DNA of 63,490 nucleotides. Origin: Phycisphaerae bacterium. Its GTDB lineage: Bacteria; Planctomycetota; Phycisphaerae; Sedimentisphaerales; Anaerobacaceae. Positions 48,959-56,256 of the stretch are shown here, piece by piece. The stretch is taken from assembly GCA_028714255.1 (NCBI GenBank), contig JAQTMR010000012.1, positions 1 through 63,490 of the forward strand, in the 5' to 3' direction. The position numbers and the translations under genes were made by a program. Position 1 is the first letter of the stretch. Every line of letters starts with the position of its first letter. Below the pieces are notes generated by a model. The model ran no database searches. It saw nothing but the letters and a program-made list of their open reading frames with translations, and was not told where the DNA came from.

Positions 48959-49951
48959 ATGCTTGAGCAATTAGAAAAAATCGGTAAGGATGCGCTTGCA
49001 GCCCTGAAGAAAATCACCGATATGGCATCACTTGAGGAGTACCGCATAAAATACCTCGGCCGCAAAGGCCAGATTACTCAAATGCTCAGCCAGATAGGAC
49101 AGTTTCCCTCTGAGCAGAGACGCGAGGCGGGACAGATTGCAAACAAAGTAAAGAAGGAAATCACCGAGGCATTCGAGCAGTTCAAAAAGAGCTTGTCGCA
49201 ATCACAGCAGAAAAAATCCAAGGCCCTGCTTGACGTTACTTTACCCGGCACGGATGTTAACATCGGTAAGCCCCATATTATTACCCAAACGATAAATGAG
49301 CTGCTGGAGATATTCGGCCGAATGGGTTTCGCCGTGGCTTACGGGCCTGAAGTCGAAGACGAGTGGCATAATTTCGTCGCGTTAAATATCGGGCCGGAAC
49401 ACCCTGCAAGAGACCCGTTCGATGCGTTCTATGTCGGAGACAGCACTCTTTTGCGGAGCCATACTTCGCCGGTTCAAATCCGGGTTATGGAACAAACCAA
49501 GCCTCCCATTCGCGTAGTCGCGCCGGGGCGGGTCTATCGTCCGGACACGGTCGACGCAACACATATGTATATGTTTCATCAAATCGAAGCGCTGGTTGTT
49601 GACGAGGATATCAGTATGGTGGATATGAAAACCACCATCGACCAGTTCATTCACGCCTATTATGGCCCTGAAATTAAATGGCGGATTCGGCCGAGCTTCT
49701 TCCCATTCACGGAACCGAGCGGAGAGATAGACGTGTTTTGGGTAAATAAACAAGGAAAAGAAGACTGGATGGAAGTCGGCGGCTGCGGTATGGTTGACCC
49801 CAATGTCTTCGATGCAGTTGGCATAGACAGCGAAAAATATACCGGCTGGGCGTTCGGCTTCGGCGTGGAACGGCTGGCAATGAAAAAATACGGCATCAAT
49901 GACATCAGGCTGCTCTTCGAGAACGACCTGCGATTTCTCAAGCAATTCTAA
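48959..49951 (+). CDS. pheS: Phenylalanyl-tRNA synthetase alpha subunit
   Basis: 330 residues, normal. N-terminal coiled coil (about 1-80, RRKGQITQMLSQIGQFPSEQRREAGQIANKVK). Class II core: GPEVEDEWHNFVALNIGPEHPARDPFDAFYV, LLRSHTSPVQIRVM, APGRVYRPDTVDATHMYMFHQIEALVVD, RPSFFPFTEPSGEIDVFW and GWAFGFGVERLAMKKYGINDIR. PheS needs PheT for activity. The pheT gene, which usually comes next, is absent here and a GNAT-type gene follows instead. Confidence 0.97.
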   Translation: MLEQLEKIGKDALAALKKITDMASLEEYRIKYLGRKGQITQMLSQIGQFPSEQRREAGQIANKVKKEITEAFEQFKKSLSQSQQKKSKALLDVTLPGTDVNIGKPHIITQTINELLEIFGRMGFAVAYGPEVEDEWHNFVALNIGPEHPARDPFDAFYVGDSTLLRSHTSPVQIRVMEQTKPPIRVVAPGRVYRPDTVDATHMYMFHQIEALVVDEDISMVDMKTTIDQFIHAYYGPEIKWRIRPSFFPFTEPSGEIDVFWVNKQGKEDWMEVGGCGMVDPNVFDAVGIDSEKYTGWAFGFGVERLAMKKYGINDIRLLFENDLRFLKQF

Positions 49952-50063
49952 ACCCAGTTTTCCCAAGTAGCCGAACCGTATTGTGATAGTATAGGCCCTA
50001 TGGAGACCACTCGAGCCATTTTCAGCCATTCTTCATGGGAGAGCACGCAAGGACGTTCTGAGG

Positions 50064-50105
50064 CTCGATTTTGACCGCAGATTGAAGCTCGAATTGAAAA
50101 TCGAG
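50064..50105 (+). repeat. Inverted repeat upstream of the GNAT gene
   Basis: CTCGATTTT (50064-50072) and AAAATCGAG (50097-50105) are perfectly complementary across a 24-base loop. It could be an operator or an RNA stem in the leader of the next gene. Confidence 0.4.
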
Positions 50106-50153
50106 GCCCCTATTCTGGTATTATTGACCGTGTTGTGTGCAGGAGTACAAATT

Positions 50154-50948
50154 ATGACGTTAAATGGCAAATCACGGAGCAAGATGAGAGAGTACGAAAT
50201 CGTTGACACCAATGCTGGAAATATCAGTGCTTGCAGCTTCTGTGGCTACAAAGCCGGGCGAAGCGAGGGGCATCACCGGAAATCAAAGTGGCTCAAGGAG
50301 CGTTATGCGGAAGGCCTGAAGTTCAAAGTGCTCCGCTCACGAGAATTCGGTGATATTGGGATGATCGAGTACGCCTTGGGTAATCATGCGTGGAGACCTG
50401 TGGAGGCACCGGGTTACCTTGTCATCCATTGCTTGATGGTCAACGGCAAACACAAGGGGAAAGGGCTCGGGTCTCTCCTCTTGGACAGCTGTCTCAGGGA
50501 CGCGAAGAAGAGCAAGTGCCGAGGGGTCGCCGTGGTGACCAGTTCCGATAGTTTCATGGCAGGAAGTGATTTGTTCATCAAAGCGGGTTTTGTCTCGGTG
50601 GATAGCTTCCCTCCCTATGAACTGCTCGTCAAGAAACTCAAGAAGACAGCCCCTAATCCTCGTTTCATCGTCGAAAGGGAGAGACTATTCAAGAGGTACA
50701 GGAAGGGCCTTACTATCCTGGCTGCCGATCAGTGCCCGGCGGTTCCAAAATGGGTGGAGGAGATTGCGGATGCGTCCAGGACGTTGGGGCTTGAGCCGAA
50801 AGTGGTTCGCGTCGGCAGCGCCAAGGCGTCAAGGGAGCTTCCAACACCCTATGGCATGTTTAGCATCCTCTACGATGGAAAGCTCATCGCGGAGCGTCCT
50901 ATCAGTGCAACGAGATTCATGAACATCATGCGTAGGAATGCAGAATAA
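50154..50948 (+). CDS. GNAT N-acetyltransferase with YoaP-like C-terminal domain
   Basis: 264 residues from ATG 50154, which has AGGAG eight bases upstream; the frame extends to 50082 but without a ribosome site. GNAT domain at about 10-165: YLVIHCLMVNGKHKGKGLGSLLLDSCLRDAKKSK holds the acetyl-CoA pyrophosphate loop (KGKGLGS), and VAVVTSSDSFMAGSDLFIKAGFVSVD is the following strand-helix. A CSFCGYK motif near the N terminus may bind metal. The C-terminal part, ending MFSILYDGKLIAERPISATRFMNIM, matches the YoaP-type domain. Substrate unknown. It sits where pheT would be expected. Confidence 0.78.
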   Translation: MTLNGKSRSKMREYEIVDTNAGNISACSFCGYKAGRSEGHHRKSKWLKERYAEGLKFKVLRSREFGDIGMIEYALGNHAWRPVEAPGYLVIHCLMVNGKHKGKGLGSLLLDSCLRDAKKSKCRGVAVVTSSDSFMAGSDLFIKAGFVSVDSFPPYELLVKKLKKTAPNPRFIVERERLFKRYRKGLTILAADQCPAVPKWVEEIADASRTLGLEPKVVRVGSAKASRELPTPYGMFSILYDGKLIAERPISATRFMNIMRRNAE

Positions 50949-51004
50949 GCGGCGGGTGGATGACCAGGTTCAAGCGGTGCATCGACGCTGAAGCTGGTGC
51001 AGCG

Positions 51005-51025
51005 GTATCTAAAGAAGATACTTTT
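51005..51025 (+). terminator. Weak terminator candidate after the GNAT gene
   Basis: GTATCT-AAAGA-AGATAC followed by TTTT. Six base pairs only. Confidence 0.3.
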
Positions 51026-51045
51026 GTAAAGCTAACTTTTTCTGC

Positions 51046-51867
51046 CTAAAATTGGGATTTACAGCTTTTGGAATTCCGTTTTTCATCTAAACGCCGGCGG
51101 GTTTTTTTAAGAACTTTTTTTATCAGGGCTGTCTTCTTCGTTTCGGCTATTTTGTTTTGCGCCCAGTATTCCCTAAAGAACCTCACTCGGTCCGTATTGC
51201 TTATAACTGCAGGAGGAATCATATTTACCTGCACCAGATTTTTTCGCCTCAGCCTGGCCGGCAAACGATAAAATTTTCTTGTTCGCTCATTATCAAGAAA
51301 GAAAAACCTCCAGCGGTCCTTATCACGTCTGGCTAATATATTGCCCAGCCGCAAGTCGCCATGGAAAATACCTCTGGCGTGCATTCTGCCCACGGTTCGT
51401 CCAAAGGCTCGTATCAGTTCGCGTTTGTCTGCGGTTTTCAATTGGCCTTCGGAGATAAGTTGGTAAATCTGTTTTGCGTTCTCAACCTCAAGGGTTACCA
51501 TGAGATTTGTCGTGTTGGATTTAGCCATCGCGATAATAACCGGGGCATCAAAACCATTTTCAGCCAACATCTCCGCAGCCTTAAAGGTTCGCTCGGCTCG
51601 GTTGGGACGGAGAAAATCCTTAATAAAATCCCAAATCGACCTGCAAAGATATTGCTTGAAATAGACCTCTCTGTCTGCGTTATCAAACCTGACGGCGAAC
51701 TTATACACACGGGCAAACTTCGAGGCAGGGATTGTCGTTAACTGATAATGCTGGTCCAGTTTTTTGCCGCCGGCTAATAAGACCTGTTCAAAAGCGGCGC
51801 TACGAAAATCTCTGTGAATATATAATGTGCAGTTTCCCCCTTGTATTTTATCGAAGCAACTGTTCAA
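51046..51867 (-). CDS. Lipopolysaccharide kinase, Kdo-kinase/WaaP-like
   Basis: 273 residues from TTG at 51867, four bases after the lpxI stop. Protein-kinase-like fold: YKFAVRFDNADREVYFKQYL (Lys of the ATP site), catalytic loop GRMHARGIFHGDLRLGNILARR with HGDL...N, and metal motif FFLDNERT (DFD equivalent). KdkA, WaaP and InaA families share this pattern; R-rich helix LPARLRRKNLVQVNM follows as in those proteins. Placement in lpxD-lpxI-kinase supports a role in phosphorylating the lipid A-core sugar. Which sugar cannot be read from the sequence. Confidence 0.82.
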   Translation of the reverse strand: MNSCFDKIQGGNCTLYIHRDFRSAAFEQVLLAGGKKLDQHYQLTTIPASKFARVYKFAVRFDNADREVYFKQYLCRSIWDFIKDFLRPNRAERTFKAAEMLAENGFDAPVIIAMAKSNTTNLMVTLEVENAKQIYQLISEGQLKTADKRELIRAFGRTVGRMHARGIFHGDLRLGNILARRDKDRWRFFFLDNERTRKFYRLPARLRRKNLVQVNMIPPAVISNTDRVRFFREYWAQNKIAETKKTALIKKVLKKTRRRLDEKRNSKSCKSQF

Positions 51868-51871
51868 GACG

Positions 51872-52708
51872 TTATCGCCCCAGAATAGTTATGCCTAACT
51901 GGTCGGCAAGTTTTATTGTCTCAAATTTATCAATGATTATTGTTTTGTCAGCTTCCACGACGAGGCATTTGCCCCCGTTTTCAGCCAAACTTTTGATAGT
52001 ATCAGGCCCGACACACGGCACATCGAACCGCATGTCCTGCCCCGGCTTCGAGGTTTTGATAAGCGTCCAGCCGGGCGATTTACAAAATTGGCCGACCCGC
52101 TCAATCATTTTTGCTGTGCCTTCTATCGCTTCGACGGCAATGACTTCCTTTTCCTTGACCGCAATCGCCTGGCCTATATCCAGCCCGCCGAGTTTTTTGG
52201 CTATCTGCCAGCCAAATTCGATATCATCATCTACGGACTGGCTCGGCTGTGTCTTTGTCATCGTTCCAGCCGTTGCCAGATGTTCCTTGCAGTACATTGT
52301 CGAATTCTCCAGCATTATTCCTCCACTGGCCAGTTCCTCTGCCAGTGCATTTAATAACGTATCGTTTCGTTTGTCTTTGTTGCGCAGCCGCCAGTAATAT
52401 ACTCTAAACGCCCTCCAATCAGGCAAATATTTCAAAATTCTCTGAGGAGTAAACAGCCGGTGTTTAGCGACTCTGCCGACCATAACCGTTCTGGTTACGC
52501 TATGCTTTTTTAACTTCCTTATCCAACTGCCCGGCCGGGCAATCGCAACTTCGTAAAAAACATCAACTTTGTCAGCCAGGTTAGGTTCCGCGTTATCCGC
52601 CAAACCCACACAAACTACCTTTAATCCTGCCTTTTTGGCGCCGGCAGCCACGAGGAAGGGCAGTCTGCCTTCTCCTGCAATCAAACCAAGTACATTTTCG
52701 GTATTCAT
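51872..52708 (-). CDS. lpxI: UDP-2,3-diacylglucosamine pyrophosphatase LpxI
   Basis: Cleaves UDP-2,3-diacylglucosamine to lipid X in lipid A synthesis; LpxI replaces LpxH in many bacteria. 278 residues. LGLIAGEGRLPFLVAAGAKKAGLKVVCVGL is the N-terminal block. GGLDIGQAIAVKEKEVIAVEAIEGTAKMI and FDVPCVGPDTIKSLAENGGKCLVVEADKTIIID are the characteristic C-terminal motifs with catalytic Asp region. It begins three bases after lpxD. Confidence 0.93.
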   Translation of the reverse strand: MNTENVLGLIAGEGRLPFLVAAGAKKAGLKVVCVGLADNAEPNLADKVDVFYEVAIARPGSWIRKLKKHSVTRTVMVGRVAKHRLFTPQRILKYLPDWRAFRVYYWRLRNKDKRNDTLLNALAEELASGGIMLENSTMYCKEHLATAGTMTKTQPSQSVDDDIEFGWQIAKKLGGLDIGQAIAVKEKEVIAVEAIEGTAKMIERVGQFCKSPGWTLIKTSKPGQDMRFDVPCVGPDTIKSLAENGGKCLVVEADKTIIIDKFETIKLADQLGITILGR

Positions 52709-52711
52709 ATT

Positions 52712-53764
52712 CTATATTGGTTTTTCAGGGTCCGATTCGACGGATGAGATAATTCGCTCAATCTGATTTTCGAGTTTGCGAACACTTTGTCGAATTTCAG
52801 GCAGGTATTGTATCATACTGTACGCACGTTTGCCCTGGTCGGCTTCGATAGCAGGGGAGCCCAAAACCACCTTGCCGTCAGGGATGTTATTTATGACACC
52901 CGCTTGCGCTCCTATGGTGACATTGTTTCCGATAGTAATATGACCGACAATACCAACCTGGCCGCCGGCTATACAATGATGTCCGATGGTAGTAGAACCG
53001 GCAACAGCTACCTGTGACACGAGCAAACAATGTGCGCCGACTCTTGCACCGTGACCTATCGCGATTAAATCAGCAAACTTACTGCCCTGACCTATGATGG
53101 TATCGCTGAGTGTGCCTCGTTCAATTCCGCAGCAGGAGCCAATCTCCACATCATCCTCTATAACAACAACACCAATCTGCGGTATTTTGTGGTGCATACC
53201 CTTGTGGGTGGCATAACCGAAGCCATCGCTGCCGATTGTGGTATTGGCATGTATAATCACACGATTACCAATTTTGCATCCATCATAAATAGCCACATTT
53301 GGGTATATTATGCAGTCATTACCGATTGCAGCACCTTGCCCGATGAACACCCCTGGGTAAATTATGCAGCCATCTCCGACTTTTACATCATCGGACACAG
53401 TAACAAAGTCATGAATGTGGCAGTCTGCACCGATTTTCGCAGTGTCCGAGATTGCCGCTCGCGGGCTGATTCCCACCTTTTTGTGTTTGCGATAACCATG
53501 AAGCAGTACCATAATCTGCATAAAGGCGTAATATGGGTCCTCCGCTACCAAAAGAGGAGCTGAAACATTAGGCGTTTCTTTACTTACGATTACGGCGCCG
53601 GCCTTGGTTGTCTGAATCTGCTTTTCATACTTGTCGTTGGCCAAAAAGCTGATGTCTCCTTCGCCTGCCCGCCCAAGGGTAGAGGCGGATTTAATTACTA
53701 CGCTGGAGTCGCCGACGACTCTGCCGCCTACGTATTCAGCCAATTCGCCCAAAGTCTTTTCCAT
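52712..53764 (-). CDS. lpxD: UDP-3-O-acylglucosamine N-acyltransferase
   Basis: Third step of lipid A synthesis. 350 residues. N-terminal uridine-binding domain (about 1-100, ASTLGRAGEGDISFLANDKYEKQIQTTKAGAVIV). Left-handed beta-helix of hexapeptide repeats at about 105-310 (IGADCHIHDFVTVSDDVKVG, GQVGIVGHITIGNNVTIGAQAGV). HANTTIGSDGFGYA contains the region of the catalytic His, and GIERGTLSDTIIGQGSK is strongly conserved. AAGGA lies before the ATG. Heads the lpxD-lpxI-kinase operon. Confidence 0.96.
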   Translation of the reverse strand: MEKTLGELAEYVGGRVVGDSSVVIKSASTLGRAGEGDISFLANDKYEKQIQTTKAGAVIVSKETPNVSAPLLVAEDPYYAFMQIMVLLHGYRKHKKVGISPRAAISDTAKIGADCHIHDFVTVSDDVKVGDGCIIYPGVFIGQGAAIGNDCIIYPNVAIYDGCKIGNRVIIHANTTIGSDGFGYATHKGMHHKIPQIGVVVIEDDVEIGSCCGIERGTLSDTIIGQGSKFADLIAIGHGARVGAHCLLVSQVAVAGSTTIGHHCIAGGQVGIVGHITIGNNVTIGAQAGVINNIPDGKVVLGSPAIEADQGKRAYSMIQYLPEIRQSVRKLENQIERIISSVESDPEKPI

Positions 53765-53781
53765 AAAAAATCCTTATCTTT

Positions 53782-53810
53782 TGTATCGCAAGCCTAACAC
53801 ATTGATGCAA
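53782..53810 (-). promoter_or_regulatory. Candidate promoter for lpxD
   Basis: Minus strand: TTGCAT (53810-53805), a 17-base spacer, GATACA (53787-53782). Only about 20 bases before the ATG, so the leader would be short. Confidence 0.4.
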
Positions 53811-53886
53811 AACAACATATAAAAATGTAATCGAACTATTATACCAGAAACGCCTATGCGGTCAACCGCTCAATTAGCATAGCCAT

Positions 53887-53928
53887 AAAAAACAGGCCAC
53901 AGGAAATCAATCCCACGACCTGCTTTTT
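53887..53928 (-). terminator. Terminator after the caspase-like gene, possibly bidirectional
   Basis: CAGGCCACAGGA (53893-53904) pairs with TCCCACGACCTG (53911-53922) through 12 pairs, several of them G-U on the minus-strand RNA. The minus strand then has six T (53892-53887), and the plus strand has five T after the stem. Confidence 0.65.
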
Positions 53929-53935
53929 ACTTTCT

Positions 53936-54763
53936 TTATCCTCTCCGCTGACGAAGCAACACTAAACCGCCCATACCAAGCAGCATCACCGTCCCCGGCT
54001 CGGGGGTTGCAAAGACCGGAACAGTCAGAATTGCGCTAAGATTGTAGAAGATATAAGAGGGGGTAGCTGTCTTTGAATAGTCGTACCAATCTTGAACTGT
54101 AATGACACTGTCACCATAACTGGCGGTTCCAGTCGAACAGCCATATTCACAATTGTACCACAGGGGGGAATTAATAGGGGATGTGAAGCGTTCCGAACAG
54201 GCTGCGTACAAGCAGGTACCACCGAGAAGATTCTCCAAATCGCCCTCATTACTTCCGTCGTTCCAGAAGCCTCCACTATAACAGGAATCAAGCAATACCA
54301 ATTTGTTGTTGAACCCCATTAATGCAGCAGTCAGAGCATCATCTGAAATCCAATCACCATTGTTTGTACAGAGCCATTCATCTGTACCGTTTAAGGCAGG
54401 CCCACTTTCCGGATTACCATCATAATAGGAGTCGTCGTTGGGAAAGGTGCAACCATAGCCATGGCCTGTGTAGGCAAAGAAAAAGAAGTCCGGGTCAGTA
54501 ATCTTGATATTGCTGATTTCATTTAAGACATCTTGCCCCATAGGATTCTTCATGGTGATGATATTGTCAGCTTCCCAATATACCGTATCCCAGTTAAGCA
54601 TTGCTGTTTTCATGGGATCCACATCGCCGGCCCAATCATCGCATCCGACTAACAGGGCCTTATACCCTCCTGCAAGCACCGATGATATAGGCATTGCAAC
54701 TGTGAATGCGACAAGAGCAAACAGAACCCGGTGTCTTATTCTCATTACCTCGTTTCTTTCCAT
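53936..54763 (-). CDS. Secreted caspase-like (C14/C13-type) protein with PEP-CTERM anchor
   Basis: 275 residues. GGGAG precedes the ATG at 54763; a second ATG six codons on also has GAGG before it. Signal peptide at about 8-31. The domain KALLVGCDDW...FFFAYTGHGYG with His101 and LVLLDSCYSGGFW with Cys161 has the His/Cys dyad of clan CD peptidases. The C terminus ATPEPGTVMLLGMGGLVLLRQRRG is a PEP-CTERM sorting signal: PEP motif, helix and basic end. It would be processed by an exosortase, not in this window. A promoter and a long leader lie upstream, and a terminator follows, so it is transcribed alone. Confidence 0.85.
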   Translation of the reverse strand: MERNEVMRIRHRVLFALVAFTVAMPISSVLAGGYKALLVGCDDWAGDVDPMKTAMLNWDTVYWEADNIITMKNPMGQDVLNEISNIKITDPDFFFFAYTGHGYGCTFPNDDSYYDGNPESGPALNGTDEWLCTNNGDWISDDALTAALMGFNNKLVLLDSCYSGGFWNDGSNEGDLENLLGGTCLYAACSERFTSPINSPLWYNCEYGCSTGTASYGDSVITVQDWYDYSKTATPSYIFYNLSAILTVPVFATPEPGTVMLLGMGGLVLLRQRRG

Positions 54764-54864
54764 TGTTCTCCCAAAGCAAAATGCAATTGATTGCTTAAAA
54801 CATTTTTGCGGCTTCAGGTTTCTTTATACCAATACCGTGCAGATGCAACACGGCAGGCATTTTC

Positions 54865-54888
54865 TTAAGGGAGTTTAAGCAGGTTCAT
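54865..54888 (-). CDS. Possible leader peptide MNLLKLP
   Basis: Seven codons and a TAA stop, with AAGGAGGAG five bases before the ATG, the strongest Shine-Dalgarno match in this part of the window. It lies about 100 bases before the caspase-like start. It could be a regulatory leader peptide, or a remnant of a lost gene. The peptide itself has no recognisable feature. Confidence 0.35.
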   Translation of the reverse strand: MNLLKLP

Positions 54889-54987
54889 TCTCTCCTCCTT
54901 CTTAAGACACCGGCCTGTTCTCTCGTACTAACACAGGCATAGCCGTAGCTGGATTTGTTAGACTATTGACCCTTCTCTTATAGATAT

Positions 54988-55016
54988 TTATTAGCAGGTA
55001 TTAATGAAAAAGTCAA
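54988..55016 (-). promoter_or_regulatory. Promoter for the caspase-like gene
   Basis: Minus strand: TTGACT (55016-55011), a 17-base spacer and TAATAA (54993-54988). Confidence 0.6.
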
Positions 55017-55135
55017 TACATATTTGCTTTAGAGTGGCAAAGCATGTTTCTCTAAAGGGGAAAAACACCAAAGACCTAAATTTTGAAGGGATAAATAGAT
55101 ACTCTCGTTTTCGTCTGAAGATTATTTAGCTGATA

Positions 55136-56230
55136 TTACACTAACAAGATTTCACAGATTTGTTGTCGCAACTTTGCGGAAGGTTTTTTGGTGAAATCCG
55201 CATCGCTACTCGTAATTACATTTACAGCCGGGCCGATAGGTCTATAAACTGCCGGCTCGGTCGGGCCGAAAACAACGATTGTCTTGACCCCCATCGCAGA
55301 GGCTAAATGCGTAATGCCGCTGTCATTGCCTAAAAAAGCACTCGCACAACTTAAAAGTTCTAATACTTGTGTTAAAGACAAATCCATCAGACAATTCGCA
55401 GTATTGGTTATTTTTTCGATTGAGGCGTCGCTGAATTGCTCCACTTCAGCCGGGCCCAACAGGAATATAACTTCTATATTTTTTGAAATAAGCTCCTCGG
55501 CCACGGCTAAAAAATTATCCAGGTGACAGCGTTTATGCGCACCTCCGCTGCCCGGCTGAATCACGACAGGTTTTTCAACGTTTATTTCTTCCAACAGTTC
55601 TCTGCCTTTGTTTATGTCCGCATCGGTTGCTTTTATTAAACTTTTTGTTTTCCGGGCCGATGGGGGCTCTAAAGGCAGACCGATTTGAACAATAAATTGC
55701 TGCAAATAAAAATCAGTTATATGTGCCGAAAAGTTTTTAGGCGTCCGCCTTTGGCGAGACCTCGCCTTTAGGCGGGGTTTCATAGATAGAGTTATCACTT
55801 CTACGCTGCGGCTGCAATTGGCAGTAAAAATCAGATTTCGCTCGAAGTTACTGTTCGGCTCACCCAGGAATGTTACAATCCAGGCGTAATCGCTGAAAAC
55901 ATTTATCAACGCGTCCCTATCGGCGAGGTCGAACGTATCGGCTTCAGCGAACAATCGATGCAAATCTATCGAATCTATGGAGCGAACGCTATTTACGCAC
56001 GTCCTGCCCGGGAAAATACCGATATATTCAGTATGACCAAGAATATCGACCCCGCCCAAATTGAGGTTGTCCTTCAAAAATTCAGCTAAAGGCAAAGTCA
56101 GTATGCAATCACCGATTGCACCAGGCTGTAATATCAGCCCCCGCATAGCGTTTCGAGCCGCTTCAGCTTCTTTCTCTATAACCATATCCAGGATATTATC
56201 GCTTTCCTGTATAATAAACCCTTCCGCCAC
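55136..56230 (-). CDS. Glycosyltransferase family 9 (heptosyltransferase-like)
   Basis: 364 residues from GTG at 56230, with weak ribosome site; ATG 56182 (MVIEKEAEAARNA) is an alternative. GLILQPGAIGDCILTLPLAEFLK is the N-terminal GxIGD motif of ADP-heptose transferases. PVVIQPGSGGAHKRCHLDNFLAVAEEL and FLGNDSGITHLASAMGVKTIVVFGPTEP form the donor site. Residues near 155-170 (KARSRQRRTPKNFSA) are encoded by a dispersed GC-rich palindrome (55741-55775), an in-frame insertion. It lies 26 bases after the FG-GAP gene. Likely role in LPS core or another surface glycan. Confidence 0.88.
   Translation of the reverse strand: MAEGFIIQESDNILDMVIEKEAEAARNAMRGLILQPGAIGDCILTLPLAEFLKDNLNLGGVDILGHTEYIGIFPGRTCVNSVRSIDSIDLHRLFAEADTFDLADRDALINVFSDYAWIVTFLGEPNSNFERNLIFTANCSRSVEVITLSMKPRLKARSRQRRTPKNFSAHITDFYLQQFIVQIGLPLEPPSARKTKSLIKATDADINKGRELLEEINVEKPVVIQPGSGGAHKRCHLDNFLAVAEELISKNIEVIFLLGPAEVEQFSDASIEKITNTANCLMDLSLTQVLELLSCASAFLGNDSGITHLASAMGVKTIVVFGPTEPAVYRPIGPAVNVITSSDADFTKKPSAKLRQQICEILLV
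55741..55775 (-). repeat. CGAGGTCTCGCC-type palindromic repeat, copy A
   Basis: Minus strand: CGAGGTCTCGCC (55764-55753), three bases, GGCGGA (55749-55744). The same 12-base core plus GGCGGA is found at 56946-56970. It lies within the glycosyltransferase gene. Confidence 0.6.
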
Positions 56231-56256
56231 AGTACGGCCGAGCTATCCCGCTGCCT

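Larger units (their letters stand above)
54764..55135 (-). other. Long leader region of the caspase-like gene
   Basis: 372 bases, minus strand. In transcript order: promoter (55016-54988), a hairpin GCCTGT/ACAGGC (54938-54913) whose loop contains TAGTACGAGAG, a near-perfect ribosome site AAGGAGGAG, a 7-codon open frame (54888-54865), and then the gene. The leader is about 215 bases. No known riboswitch could be matched. Confidence 0.55.

Noticed and set aside
54913-54938. Fragment of a 23S rRNA gene
   Set aside because: Only 11 bases match and the flanks do not resemble rRNA.
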